Part shown: positions 36,019 through 43,967 of the stretch, one piece after another
Layout: each line of letters begins with the position of its first letter
Position numbering within the stretch: position 1 is the first letter of the stretch
Program-made: the position numbers and the translations under genes
Assembly: GCF_037893185.1 (NCBI RefSeq)
Contig: NZ_CP140772.1
Span: 3,162,001 to 3,226,000, forward strand
Direction: 5' to 3'
From: Chitinophaga sp. 180180018-3
GTDB taxonomy: Bacteria; Bacteroidota; Bacteroidia; Chitinophagales; Chitinophagaceae
Length of the DNA: 64,000 bases
Notes under the pieces: model-generated
Told to the model about the DNA's origin: nothing
Seen by the model: the letters and a program-made list of their open reading frames with translations, nothing else
Databases searched by the model: none

Positions 36019-37530
36019 ATGTTCTTAACCCGACAACAGATTTACGACAGAATACGTGCTTCCTCCAAAGAGGAATATATACTGGGAGAAATGCAACGCC
36101 TGGGTTTCTGGCCTGCAAACCAGCAACTGCCTGTTCCTCCGGCGCCGCTGCTGCAACAACGCGATGTGCTGCAAAAGCAGCTGAGCGAACTGCTCGAACA
36201 ACGTAACCGTTATAACAGCAGGAGAAAAATGCTCGACGACATGCGCAAAGCCCGCATGGCCAAGGCTAAGCTCAAACGCCAGGAAACAAAGAAACGCCGG
36301 GAAGAAGCCCGCAAACAAAGGGCAGAAGCCTGGACCGAAAAGAAAGCCGCGGAAATCGTATATCTGGGAGAAGACGTATCAGCCGGACTAAATAAAGTAA
36401 CGCCGGATGTTGCCCGGCTGGAGCAATACGGTTTGCCCGTTTTCGCTGATGCCGTTGCGCTGGCAGGTGCTATGAGTATCAGCATCGGACGCCTTCGCTA
36501 TTTGTCGTTTAATAGAAAAGTAGGTCACCATACACATTATCAGCGTTTTCAGATCCCCAAAAAATCAGGGGGCACCCGGGTGATATCTGCCCCCATGCCG
36601 CAACTCAAAGCTGCCCAGCATTGGATCCTTGAAAATATCCTGTATAAAATAAAGAACAACGCCGCCGCGCACGGTTTTGTGCCCGGCAGGTCTATCGTTA
36701 CCAACGCTGCACCACATATCGGAAAAGACCTCGTGATCAATATCGATCTGAAAGATTTTTTCCCCTCTGTTGCCTACAAAAGAGTAAAAGGACTGTTCTG
36801 CAAACTTGGTTATGCCGAACAGGTGGCTACCATTCTCGCCCTTATTTGTACAGAACCGGAGGTAGATGAAATAGAGCTGGATGGTCGTAAATACTACGTT
36901 GCCAAAACAGAGCGCCACCTGCCGCAGGGTGCGCCCACCAGTCCGGCTATTACCAACCTGATCTGCTATAAACTCGATCGCCGGTTTACCGGGCTCGCTG
37001 CAAAATACGGTTACGCCTATACGAGATATGCAGATGATATGACTTTTTCTGCCAGTGGCGCGGCAGCCGAAAAAGCCGGACAACTGCTGCGTGCCATAAA
37101 AATGTTTGTGAAGGAAGAAGGATTCGTCATCCATCCCGATAAGCTGAAAGTAATGCGGAATGGAGATAAGAAAGAAGTGACCGGTATTGTGGTAAATGAA
37201 AAACTCAGTCTCGATCGTACCACCCTCCGTAAATTCCGTGCGCTCCTGCACCAGGTTGCTAAAACAGGACTGGCGGGGAAAAGCTGGGGCAAAGGGAAAA
37301 ATATCATCAGCAGTATGGAAGGTTATGCCAATTTCGTATTCATGGTAAAACCTGAACTGGGCGCCAAACTGAAAGAAACATTGGCGGCCCTGTTACAGCG
37401 GGATGATATCAAAGCCGAGGCAAGAAACTTATGGACTGGAAACGGACACACAAAACAATCCTCAGCAATTAATAATCCTCCATCCAATCAGGCGGAAACA
37501 GGAGATAAGCCCTGGTGGAGCGTAGTATAA
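36019..37530 (+). CDS. Retron reverse transcriptase
   Basis: 503 residues. The RT core spans about 170-460: first catalytic Asp243 in NIDLKDFFPS, QGAPTSP (303-309), YADD (337-340) with the two other catalytic Asp residues, and retron hallmarks NAAPH (229-233, the NAxxH of region X) and VTG (387-389, region Y). The N-terminal ~165 residues are an extra part: a strongly basic, coiled-coil-like helix (about 45-110, rich in K/R/E/Q) and a linker with YLGEDVSAGLN. Typical retron RTs are about 300-400 residues, so this is long. It should copy the msd part of the RNA just upstream and stay bound to the msDNA as part of a defence complex with the WGR/HEAT and SWIM proteins. Group II intron RTs are excluded by the lack of a maturase domain. 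Confidence 0.9.
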   Translation: MFLTRQQIYDRIRASSKEEYILGEMQRLGFWPANQQLPVPPAPLLQQRDVLQKQLSELLEQRNRYNSRRKMLDDMRKARMAKAKLKRQETKKRREEARKQRAEAWTEKKAAEIVYLGEDVSAGLNKVTPDVARLEQYGLPVFADAVALAGAMSISIGRLRYLSFNRKVGHHTHYQRFQIPKKSGGTRVISAPMPQLKAAQHWILENILYKIKNNAAAHGFVPGRSIVTNAAPHIGKDLVINIDLKDFFPSVAYKRVKGLFCKLGYAEQVATILALICTEPEVDEIELDGRKYYVAKTERHLPQGAPTSPAITNLICYKLDRRFTGLAAKYGYAYTRYADDMTFSASGAAAEKAGQLLRAIKMFVKEEGFVIHPDKLKVMRNGDKKEVTGIVVNEKLSLDRTTLRKFRALLHQVAKTGLAGKSWGKGKNIISSMEGYANFVFMVKPELGAKLKETLAALLQRDDIKAEARNLWTGNGHTKQSSAINNPPSNQAETGDKPWWSVV

Positions 37531-37544
37531 AGCTACCAGCTAAT

Positions 37545-37609
37545 AGCAAAAAATGCAGCGAAGATGATATGGGTCTACATACCACATCATCTTCGCTGCA
37601 TTTTTTGCT
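37545..37609. terminator. Bidirectional terminator after the retron RT
   Basis: A 24-bp perfect stem (AGCAAAAAATGCAGCG... with ...CGCTGCATTTTTTGCT), extended inward with one mismatch. It has T6 on the plus strand and A6/T6 on the other, and it lies between the convergent RT gene and the TonB receptor gene. Confidence 0.88.
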
Positions 37610-37614
37610 GGCTG

Positions 37615-40482
37615 CTACAAATTATACCCCAGTGAAATATACCACTGGGAACCAATCGTAGGGTTACCCCACGATTGCGTGTACTTCTTATTCAATATAT
37701 TCACACCTCCCAGCTTCACGGTAGTTTTTGCTTTCGGGAAGAATTTGCTGACCATGGCATCCAGTGTTCCAAACGCAGGTATTTCGCTCAGCCCGGCCAC
37801 GTTCACATTCGGTCCTACAAAAGAAGACTGCCAGATGAACGATTGCTGCCACTTCCAAAGAATGTTGAAAGCAAAGTTCGAATTCGCAATGTTGCGGTTA
37901 CCGAAATTCAGACTGTATCTTACTTTTGGCGTATTATACATCGCGAGGAAAGTACCCAGATCCTTGCCGTTGGAGAGTTCGTTATAAGAAATATTTCCAC
38001 CTGCCGTGAAATTCAATGGCAGGCTGTAATCGAGTCCCAGCGCCCATCCCCAGGATTTTACAGTTTGTTGTGCACTTACAGGAATAGAAAAGATATTGTT
38101 CTTTCCAGGCGTAGTGGTAGGTTGTACCAACACCTGAATGCCATTCATATTTTTGAAATCATTTTTATAGATGTAGGCATCAATCAGCACCCTTTCTGCA
38201 ATCACCGCTTTGTATCCCACTTCGTAGGCCTGTATCCTTTCAGGTTTGAATTCGCTGAAGGTATACTGCTGAGGATTGCCCGCCTGTACAGATTGCAGCG
38301 AGAATACCGGTCCTTTGTCCAGTCCGTAACGTTCACGCAGGAACGGTAAACCTCCGATCAGATGCGCCTGTGGCGTCACAAGGTCTATATACTGATCCTG
38401 GTTGGTAGGAATACGGAAGCCGGTTTGGTAAGACAGGCGGATGTTGTGGCTGTTCAGGAAAGTATACACGGCTGAAATACGTGGACTGAACTGCCCCTTG
38501 AAATTCATGTTCTTGTCGTAACGAATAGAACCAGTGAGTTTCAGGTGATCGTCGATCAGTTTTTTCATCACCTGTACGTACCCGCCATATTCGTTGATAC
38601 GGAACTCTTTGCCGGCATCGTCCAGCGCAAACAGCGTTTTTTCAGAATTTAATACATAGCGGCGGTAGTTAGCGCCCACCAATATCTCTGCGAAATGGAT
38701 CAGGTTATGAAAGTTGTACATAAACTCTGCCTGGTACAGATTGGTTTTATCCGTGAATTTAGCGCCAACACCGGAAGCATCACCAGGAATAGGCTTGCTT
38801 TTCACTTTATCTGCTGCTGCATTGAATTCAGGCGTACCGGGTATCAGCCGGCCCTGGTCGGCATATTGCCGGGCGCCGCTGATGAATGCACCGCGCTGGG
38901 AAGCTACCGCTGCGGAAGCCGCGCTCATGGCATCTGCCGGGCTCTTTCCCTGCTGAAGCGCACCCTGGAAAGTTTGTGCGAACAATGTTCCGGCGCCTTT
39001 GCCATAGGCCCCGAAATAATCGGTATACCACTGCTGGCTGCTTTTCCAGGCTTCATTGATGCCGGAAGCCAGTGTACCACCGGCGTAGCTGTCGCCGGAT
39101 CTTTCCTGTGTAGTATATAATCTTACATAGAAATCAGGATGCCGTAATTCCAGCTTGTACTGACCCATGTTGAAGTTTTTTAAGGAATAGCGATCCGCTC
39201 CTGTATATACTGAAGTTCCTGCACCGTAGCTGCCTTGCACAATACCTTCCAGCTTTTCTGTAAACCGGTAATGGAGTGCAGCATTCAGTTTGAGGTTTTT
39301 GGTTGTATAGTCCACCACATCCGCTTCATTGTAGCCGGTACGCGTAACGGTCGACATATTCGGTGCCGGGAGTATAGCGTTGTACATCTGTTGCGCAGTT
39401 ACCGCATTCCCTACAGCGGCTGCCAGCTGATTCAGCTGGGGCATCAGGGAGCCTTGCAATGCCGCGTACATATTCTGGGAAAACTCATCTCCATAGGTGT
39501 TCACCCCGTTATAGCCTTCATTGTTAGCCCTGGTGCCATCTGCCAGCGTGTGGCCGTTGGCAAGGCTCTGGTCTCTTTTGTCGTAGGCCTGCCAGTCTTT
39601 CGCCTGGAGGTAACCCACATTAAGTTTGAATGCTACTTTATCATTGAAGGCATGTGCATACCTTACTGATACATCATAGAAACCCGTGGTGGCAGTAGTA
39701 CGTCCGTTGTCGTTCAGAAAGCCGGTTTTCACAAGGGCGCTCAGGCCCTGGTACTGGAAAGGATTTTTACTGGTCATCAGCACGATCCCATTCAGTGCGT
39801 TAGGCCCGTACAGTGCGGATGCTGCTCCGGGGATCAACTCCACATTATCCAGATCCAGTTCAGGAATGCCTACCATGTTGGCTACGGAAAAGTTAAGGCC
39901 CGGCGCCTGATTATCCATACCATCATTCAGCTGCAGTACACGCGTATTACCGTTGCTGTTGAAGCCACGTGTATTTACTGATTTGAAGGTAAGGCTCTGG
40001 GTACTCATTTCTACGCCTTTCAGATTACCAATAGCATCGTAGAAAGAAGCAGCAGGAGAGGCTTTGATAGCCCTGGCATCCAGCTTTTCAATAGATACCG
40101 GCGATTGCAGAATGCTTTCCTGTACGCGACTGGCTGCCACCACCACTTCCTGGCCAATGATCTCCGTGGAGCTGAGTTCTACCGATATTTTATCCGTAGC
40201 AGCACTCACTTGCTGCTCTGTGGTTTTGTAACCTACGTAAGAAAATACCAGTGTCAGGGGAAAGGAGTGGTTGGTCTTAAGACTGAAAACGCCGCCACTG
40301 CCTGTGATGGTGCCTGCGGTGGCGCCTTTGATACTTACTGTAACACCAGGCATGACGTTGCCGGTTCCTTTTTCATGTACAATACCATTGATCGTGACGG
40401 TCGACTGAGCAAGTACCAGCCCGGTAAGGGACAATAAAAGCACCAGACAGCCAAATAGGGCTTTTAATAGAATGCTTCTCAT
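37615..40482 (-). CDS. TonB-dependent outer-membrane receptor
   Basis: 955 residues. A signal peptide (1-25, ending VLAQ) is followed by a carboxypeptidase-regulatory-like domain (about 29-110; GTGNVMPGVTVSIKG, FSYVGYKTTEQ), a plug (about 125-235; RGFNSNGNTRVLQLNDGMDNQ, SALYGPNALNGIVLMTSKNPF) and a long beta-barrel ending in the aromatic-rich C-terminus QWYISLGYNL. It imports an unknown ligand across the outer membrane with TonB energy. There is no SusD partner next to it, so it is not a classical SusC/SusD glycan pair. It is monocistronic and closed by the shared terminator. Confidence 0.88.
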   Translation of the reverse strand: MRSILLKALFGCLVLLLSLTGLVLAQSTVTINGIVHEKGTGNVMPGVTVSIKGATAGTITGSGGVFSLKTNHSFPLTLVFSYVGYKTTEQQVSAATDKISVELSSTEIIGQEVVVAASRVQESILQSPVSIEKLDARAIKASPAASFYDAIGNLKGVEMSTQSLTFKSVNTRGFNSNGNTRVLQLNDGMDNQAPGLNFSVANMVGIPELDLDNVELIPGAASALYGPNALNGIVLMTSKNPFQYQGLSALVKTGFLNDNGRTTATTGFYDVSVRYAHAFNDKVAFKLNVGYLQAKDWQAYDKRDQSLANGHTLADGTRANNEGYNGVNTYGDEFSQNMYAALQGSLMPQLNQLAAAVGNAVTAQQMYNAILPAPNMSTVTRTGYNEADVVDYTTKNLKLNAALHYRFTEKLEGIVQGSYGAGTSVYTGADRYSLKNFNMGQYKLELRHPDFYVRLYTTQERSGDSYAGGTLASGINEAWKSSQQWYTDYFGAYGKGAGTLFAQTFQGALQQGKSPADAMSAASAAVASQRGAFISGARQYADQGRLIPGTPEFNAAADKVKSKPIPGDASGVGAKFTDKTNLYQAEFMYNFHNLIHFAEILVGANYRRYVLNSEKTLFALDDAGKEFRINEYGGYVQVMKKLIDDHLKLTGSIRYDKNMNFKGQFSPRISAVYTFLNSHNIRLSYQTGFRIPTNQDQYIDLVTPQAHLIGGLPFLRERYGLDKGPVFSLQSVQAGNPQQYTFSEFKPERIQAYEVGYKAVIAERVLIDAYIYKNDFKNMNGIQVLVQPTTTPGKNNIFSIPVSAQQTVKSWGWALGLDYSLPLNFTAGGNISYNELSNGKDLGTFLAMYNTPKVRYSLNFGNRNIANSNFAFNILWKWQQSFIWQSSFVGPNVNVAGLSEIPAFGTLDAMVSKFFPKAKTTVKLGGVNILNKKYTQSWGNPTIGSQWYISLGYNL

Positions 40483-40641
40483 ACTCGGTGGAGTTTTAAA
40501 AGGGTTTAGACTTGGTTCAACTAAATATACCGAAAATTAATTATAAAAAAATTGGATGGGGAAATAATGTGGAGAATGACAAATTCGTACGGCGCCGTCC
40601 GGAAACGGGCCATAGTAGCGCAAACAGCAGGAGGGCGGTGG

Positions 40642-41694
40642 TTAGCAGTTAACGGTGGTTTCCATCCATCCCCGCAGGATATTTCCGATCTTTTCGAATT
40701 CTATCAGGAACCCATCATGTCCGTAAGTGGAATCAATTTCATGATAAGTAGCGTTAGGAAGATGAGCCGCCATGAACTGCTGTTCTTCAGGCGGGCAGAG
40801 GATATCGCTGCTGATGCCTATCAGCAGTGTAGGCGCATGAATATGTGAAAGGGTAGTGGTAATGTTTTCATGCCGGCCCCGGGCAATATTATGACTGTCC
40901 ATGGCCTTACTCAGCAACCAGTACGATTGGGCATTGAAACGTTTTACCAGTTTATCGCCCTGGTAGTTGATATAGGAAGATGCCCGGAAATTGTCGGTTT
41001 TCTCTTTGTCTTCATCGGATTGAGCGCGTACGAAAGTCTGATAGTTCCGGTAGGTGAGCATACCGATGGCCCTGGCTGCCTTGAGGCCCTTTGCGCCGGC
41101 GCCGGGGCTGTTATCCTGCCAGGTATCATCAGCCTCTATTGCCAGTCGCTGCGCAGTGTGAATCGCAATGCCCCAGGCACTTTCCGCGGCTCCCGTACAC
41201 AGCAGGAACAGACGGCCGATTACTTCCGGTTCCATCAATGCCCATTCCAGCGCCTGATATCCACCCATGGAACCTCCTATCAGCAGCCGGATCTGCGGAA
41301 TCCGCAGATGTTGCCGCAGCAGCATGTGCGCCTGCACCATGTCGCGGATGGTGATAGCCGGAAACTGACGGTACCACGGACTACCCGTTTCAGGGTTCAC
41401 CGTATGTGGACCGCTGCTGCCGTAGCAGGAACCAAGGATATTCGCACATACAATGAAATGCCTGGACGGATCTATCACCCGGCCATCGCCTATAAGGCCC
41501 GTCCACCAGTCGGCTACATCACTGTTTGCAGTCAGGGCATGACATACCCATATTACGTTACTGCCATCCTCGTTCATCGTACCATATGTATGATAGGCGA
41601 TATGTAATTCCGGTAATACCTGCCCGGACTCTAACCGGAACGCTGCTTTGCTGTGAAATACCTTTGCCGACAATGCTTCTTTGAATTTGCGCAA
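40642..41694 (-). CDS. metX: Homoserine O-acetyltransferase
   Basis: 350 residues from a TTG at 41694. No in-frame ATG lies upstream of the conserved core, so the true start is this TTG or the TTG at 41673, which the promoter position favours. The family pattern is clear: LPELHIAYHTYG, WVCHALTANSDVADWW, NILGSCYGSSGP, nucleophile Ser142 in GGSMGGYQALEW, a late Asp in ISSDILCPPEEQ, and His in TYGHDGFLIE. It acetylates (or succinylates) homoserine as the first step of methionine synthesis. The sulfhydrylase for the next step is encoded divergently at 42242. Confidence 0.9.
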   Translation of the reverse strand: MRKFKEALSAKVFHSKAAFRLESGQVLPELHIAYHTYGTMNEDGSNVIWVCHALTANSDVADWWTGLIGDGRVIDPSRHFIVCANILGSCYGSSGPHTVNPETGSPWYRQFPAITIRDMVQAHMLLRQHLRIPQIRLLIGGSMGGYQALEWALMEPEVIGRLFLLCTGAAESAWGIAIHTAQRLAIEADDTWQDNSPGAGAKGLKAARAIGMLTYRNYQTFVRAQSDEDKEKTDNFRASSYINYQGDKLVKRFNAQSYWLLSKAMDSHNIARGRHENITTTLSHIHAPTLLIGISSDILCPPEEQQFMAAHLPNATYHEIDSTYGHDGFLIEFEKIGNILRGWMETTVNC

Positions 41695-41723
41695 AACTAC
41701 AATATTGGAATTAAAAATTCCAA
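41692..41723 (-). promoter_or_regulatory. metX promoter with TTG (-33) and TAGTTTTG (-7)
   Basis: On the minus strand TTG (41721-41723) and TAGTTTTG (41692-41699) are 21 bases apart, close to the Bacteroidota consensus. Transcription would start near 41685, which supports translation from TTG 41673 rather than 41694. Confidence 0.5.
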
Positions 41724-41724
41724 T
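41704..41724. promoter_or_regulatory. Operator-like inverted repeat in the metX promoter
   Basis: ATTGGAATT-AAA-AATTCCAAT is a perfect 9-bp inverted repeat that covers the spacer and the -33 TTG of the metX promoter. A repressor of methionine genes could bind here. A second smaller repeat CCGGAG-CCC-CTCCGG lies at 41733-41747. Confidence 0.45.
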
Positions 41725-41775
41725 AGCTCCTTCCGGAGCCCCTCCGGCAGGTATAAATTCCTGCTGCTTTTATTT

Positions 41776-41783
41776 TATCTTTG
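41776..41783 (+). promoter_or_regulatory. -7 promoter element of the osmC-metZ unit
   Basis: TATCTTTG fits TAnnTTTG exactly, 19 bases before the ATG at 41803. Confidence 0.5.
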
Positions 41784-41802
41784 TTGCAGAAACACAACAA
41801 TC

Positions 41803-42222
41803 ATGAAGATAGCATTACAACGAGTAGACGATGGCTTTAATATGGAAGCAGTAGACGAAGGCGGTCATAAAGTACTGATGGATTCATCCGAGGAAAACGG
41901 TGGTAAAAATAATGGCGTACGCCCCATGCAAATGGTGATCATGGGCCTGGGCGGCTGTTCTGCCATAGATGTACTGATGATCCTTAAGAAACAACGCCAG
42001 GAAGTGACCGATTTCCGCATCGAAATTGAAGCAGAAAGAGAGAAAGGAAAAGAGCCGTCACTTTGGGAAACCGCTCATATCGTTTTTCATTTTAAAGGCA
42101 ATATAGACGCGGATAAAGCTGCCCGTGCAGTGGAATTATCCATGAACAAGTACTGCTCTGTGGCTGAAACCCTACGTCAGGGAAATACCAAACTGACCTG
42201 GGAAGTGAAACTGAACGCTTAA
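41803..42222 (+). CDS. OsmC-family protein
   Basis: 139 residues from ATG 41803, chosen because it follows the promoter and gives the family's usual N-terminus (the frame is open further upstream). The two conserved Cys are in GLGGCSAIDVLMIL (about 53) and KYCSVAETL (about 113), as in OsmC/YhfA peroxiredoxin-like proteins that reduce organic hydroperoxides. Most likely a thiol peroxidase, though YhfA-type members have no proven activity. It precedes metZ by 19 bases, so oxidative protection and sulphur metabolism appear co-transcribed. Confidence 0.85.
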   Translation: MKIALQRVDDGFNMEAVDEGGHKVLMDSSEENGGKNNGVRPMQMVIMGLGGCSAIDVLMILKKQRQEVTDFRIEIEAEREKGKEPSLWETAHIVFHFKGNIDADKAARAVELSMNKYCSVAETLRQGNTKLTWEVKLNA

Positions 42223-42241
42223 TCGCTGTAATTCCATATCC

Positions 42242-43432
42242 ATGAGCTACGACAAACATCAATACCAGCCGGATACCAATGCTGTGAGGATTCAGACGCC
42301 TAAGACGGATCAGATGGAGCATTCTTCTCCCATGTTCCTGACCTCCAGTTTCTGTTATGACAACGCGGAAGAAATGCGCGCCACTTTTGCGGATGAAGTG
42401 GAACGGAATATCTACAGCCGTTTCAGCAATCCTAACGTGGACGAATTTATACAGAAAATGTGCGCATTGGAAGGAGGAGAGGATGGTTATGCCACTGCCT
42501 CCGGGATGAGCGCTATTTTCGCGAGTTTTATGGCCCTGCTGAAGGCCGGCGATCACCTGCTGTCGTCCCGTTCTGTTTTCGGATCTACCCACACCGTGAT
42601 CACTAAATTCCTGCCTAAATGGGGGATCGAAACTTCCTATTTCGATATGAACGATCCCGGCAGTATCGAAGCCATGATCAGGCCCAATACCCGGATGATC
42701 TTCGTGGAAACGCCGTCTAATCCGGGTCTGGAGATCATCGACCTGGAACTGCTGGCAAACATCGCCAATAAGCATAACATCGTGCTGAATGTCGACAACT
42801 GCTTTGCTACACCGGTGCTGCAGCGGCCGTTAGCACTGGGCGCTCATCTGGTAACGCATTCCGCTACCAAGTGGATCGACGGTCAGGGGCGTGTGCTCGG
42901 TGGCGTTATAGTAGGGAACAAGGAACTGATCAAAGAAATACATACCTTCTGCAGAAGCACCGGCCCGGCCATGTCGCCCTTCAACGCCTGGGTGCTGAGT
43001 AAAAGCCTGGAAACCCTCTTTGTAAGGATGGAACGTCACTCCGGCAGCGCCCTGAAACTGGCGCAGACGCTGGAAAGCAATCCACACCTGCTGTCGGTGA
43101 AGTATCCTTTGCTGCCCAGTCATCCACAATACAACATTGCCACCAAACAAATGACCGGTGGCGGCGGTATCGTTTGCTTTGAGCTAAAAGGCGGCCTCGA
43201 ACAGGGCGTTCGCTTCCTGGATTCGTTGAAACTGCTCTCGCTGACAGCCAACCTGGGCGACAGCCGCAGCATCGCGTCGCATCCGGCCAGCACTACCCAC
43301 GCCAAACTCAGCCCGGAAGAAAAAGCTATTGCCGGTATAACGCCAGGGCTTATACGAATTTCTGTTGGCCTGGAGAATATTAAAGATATTACGGAAGATA
43401 TAGAACAGGCGCTGGAAGCATCCAGCCGCTAG
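42242..43432 (+). CDS. metZ: O-acyl-homoserine sulfhydrylase (trans-sulfuration PLP enzyme)
   Basis: 396 residues. Typical Cys/Met metabolism PLP fold: YSRFSNPNVDEFIQKM, ATASGMSAIFA, VETPSNPGLEIID, NVDNCFATPVLQRPL, and the Schiff-base Lys210 in THSATKWIDGQGRVLGG, then SLGD-like NLGDSRSIASHPAST near the end. It should make homocysteine from O-acetyl- or O-succinylhomoserine and sulfide, completing the step after MetX. Cystathionine gamma-synthase or methionine gamma-lyase cannot be fully excluded from sequence alone, but the metX neighbour favours this call. Confidence 0.85.
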   Translation: MSYDKHQYQPDTNAVRIQTPKTDQMEHSSPMFLTSSFCYDNAEEMRATFADEVERNIYSRFSNPNVDEFIQKMCALEGGEDGYATASGMSAIFASFMALLKAGDHLLSSRSVFGSTHTVITKFLPKWGIETSYFDMNDPGSIEAMIRPNTRMIFVETPSNPGLEIIDLELLANIANKHNIVLNVDNCFATPVLQRPLALGAHLVTHSATKWIDGQGRVLGGVIVGNKELIKEIHTFCRSTGPAMSPFNAWVLSKSLETLFVRMERHSGSALKLAQTLESNPHLLSVKYPLLPSHPQYNIATKQMTGGGGIVCFELKGGLEQGVRFLDSLKLLSLTANLGDSRSIASHPASTTHAKLSPEEKAIAGITPGLIRISVGLENIKDITEDIEQALEASSR

Positions 43433-43436
43433 CCCG

Positions 43437-43494
43437 TAGCCATTAGCTTTTAGTTGCCCGGTTGCGATACTTCGAAACTAAAAGCTAATGGCTA
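43437..43494. terminator. Inverted repeat after metZ
   Basis: TAGCCATTAGCTTTTAGTT (43437-43455) is the exact reverse complement of 43476-43494, with a 20-base loop. It begins 4 bases after the metZ stop and is followed by TACTATTTTT, so it probably ends the metZ transcript. Confidence 0.7.
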
Positions 43495-43531
43495 TACTAT
43501 TTTTCGCTATATTCGTTCAATAGCTTCGGTT

Positions 43532-43885
43532 ATGAAAGGCTTCGGACATTTTCTCTTTATACTTATTCTCGCCTATGTGGCAGGTATAGCATTGCCCTGG
43601 TGGAGCGTGGCGCTGGTCGCCTTCCTGGTAACCCTCGTCTTACCCCTGTCTCCCGGAAAATCATTCTTCAGCGCTTTTATGGCTGTTTTCGTGCTATGGC
43701 TCTTCCTTACTTTTTATGCAGATGTAAGGAACGACCATCTGCTGGCTAACCGCATGAGCGAGATGATCCTGAAAGTAAAAAGCGCGCCATTGATAGGAGT
43801 GCTGAGTGCTTTCATAGGCGCACTGGTAGCGGGATTTGCCGCCAGCACTGCCGCTTTTCTCAGAGCCTCGAAGAAGCCTGCCTGA
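43532..43885 (+). CDS. Small integral membrane protein, function unknown
   Basis: 117 residues from ATG 43532. It has hydrophobic helices at about 5-25, 27-45 and 48-64, then a polar stretch and a fourth helix near 90-108, with basic ends. I recognise no named family. The open frame extends upstream to 43454, but that part overlaps the terminator hairpin loop and is not protein-like. It stands between metZ and a DUF5686 gene on the same strand. Confidence 0.65.
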   Translation: MKGFGHFLFILILAYVAGIALPWWSVALVAFLVTLVLPLSPGKSFFSAFMAVFVLWLFLTFYADVRNDHLLANRMSEMILKVKSAPLIGVLSAFIGALVAGFAASTAAFLRASKKPA

Positions 43886-43954
43886 TTCCTTATCGTGGTT
43901 GTTAAAATTCTGGTAAAACAACTGAACACCGCGCATTGCTGATTTACAGGCTGT

Positions 43955-43962
43955 TATTTTTG
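43955..43962 (+). promoter_or_regulatory. -7 element close to the DUF5686 gene
   Basis: TATTTTTG fits the consensus and ends 5 bases before the ATG. If real, the mRNA would be leaderless or nearly so. Confidence 0.3.
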
Positions 43963-43967
43963 AGCAC

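Noticed and set aside
41695-41802. SAM riboswitch before metX or the osmC gene
   Set aside because: The gap is only about 100 bases and holds promoter elements and simple inverted repeats, with no SAM-binding core that I can recognise.
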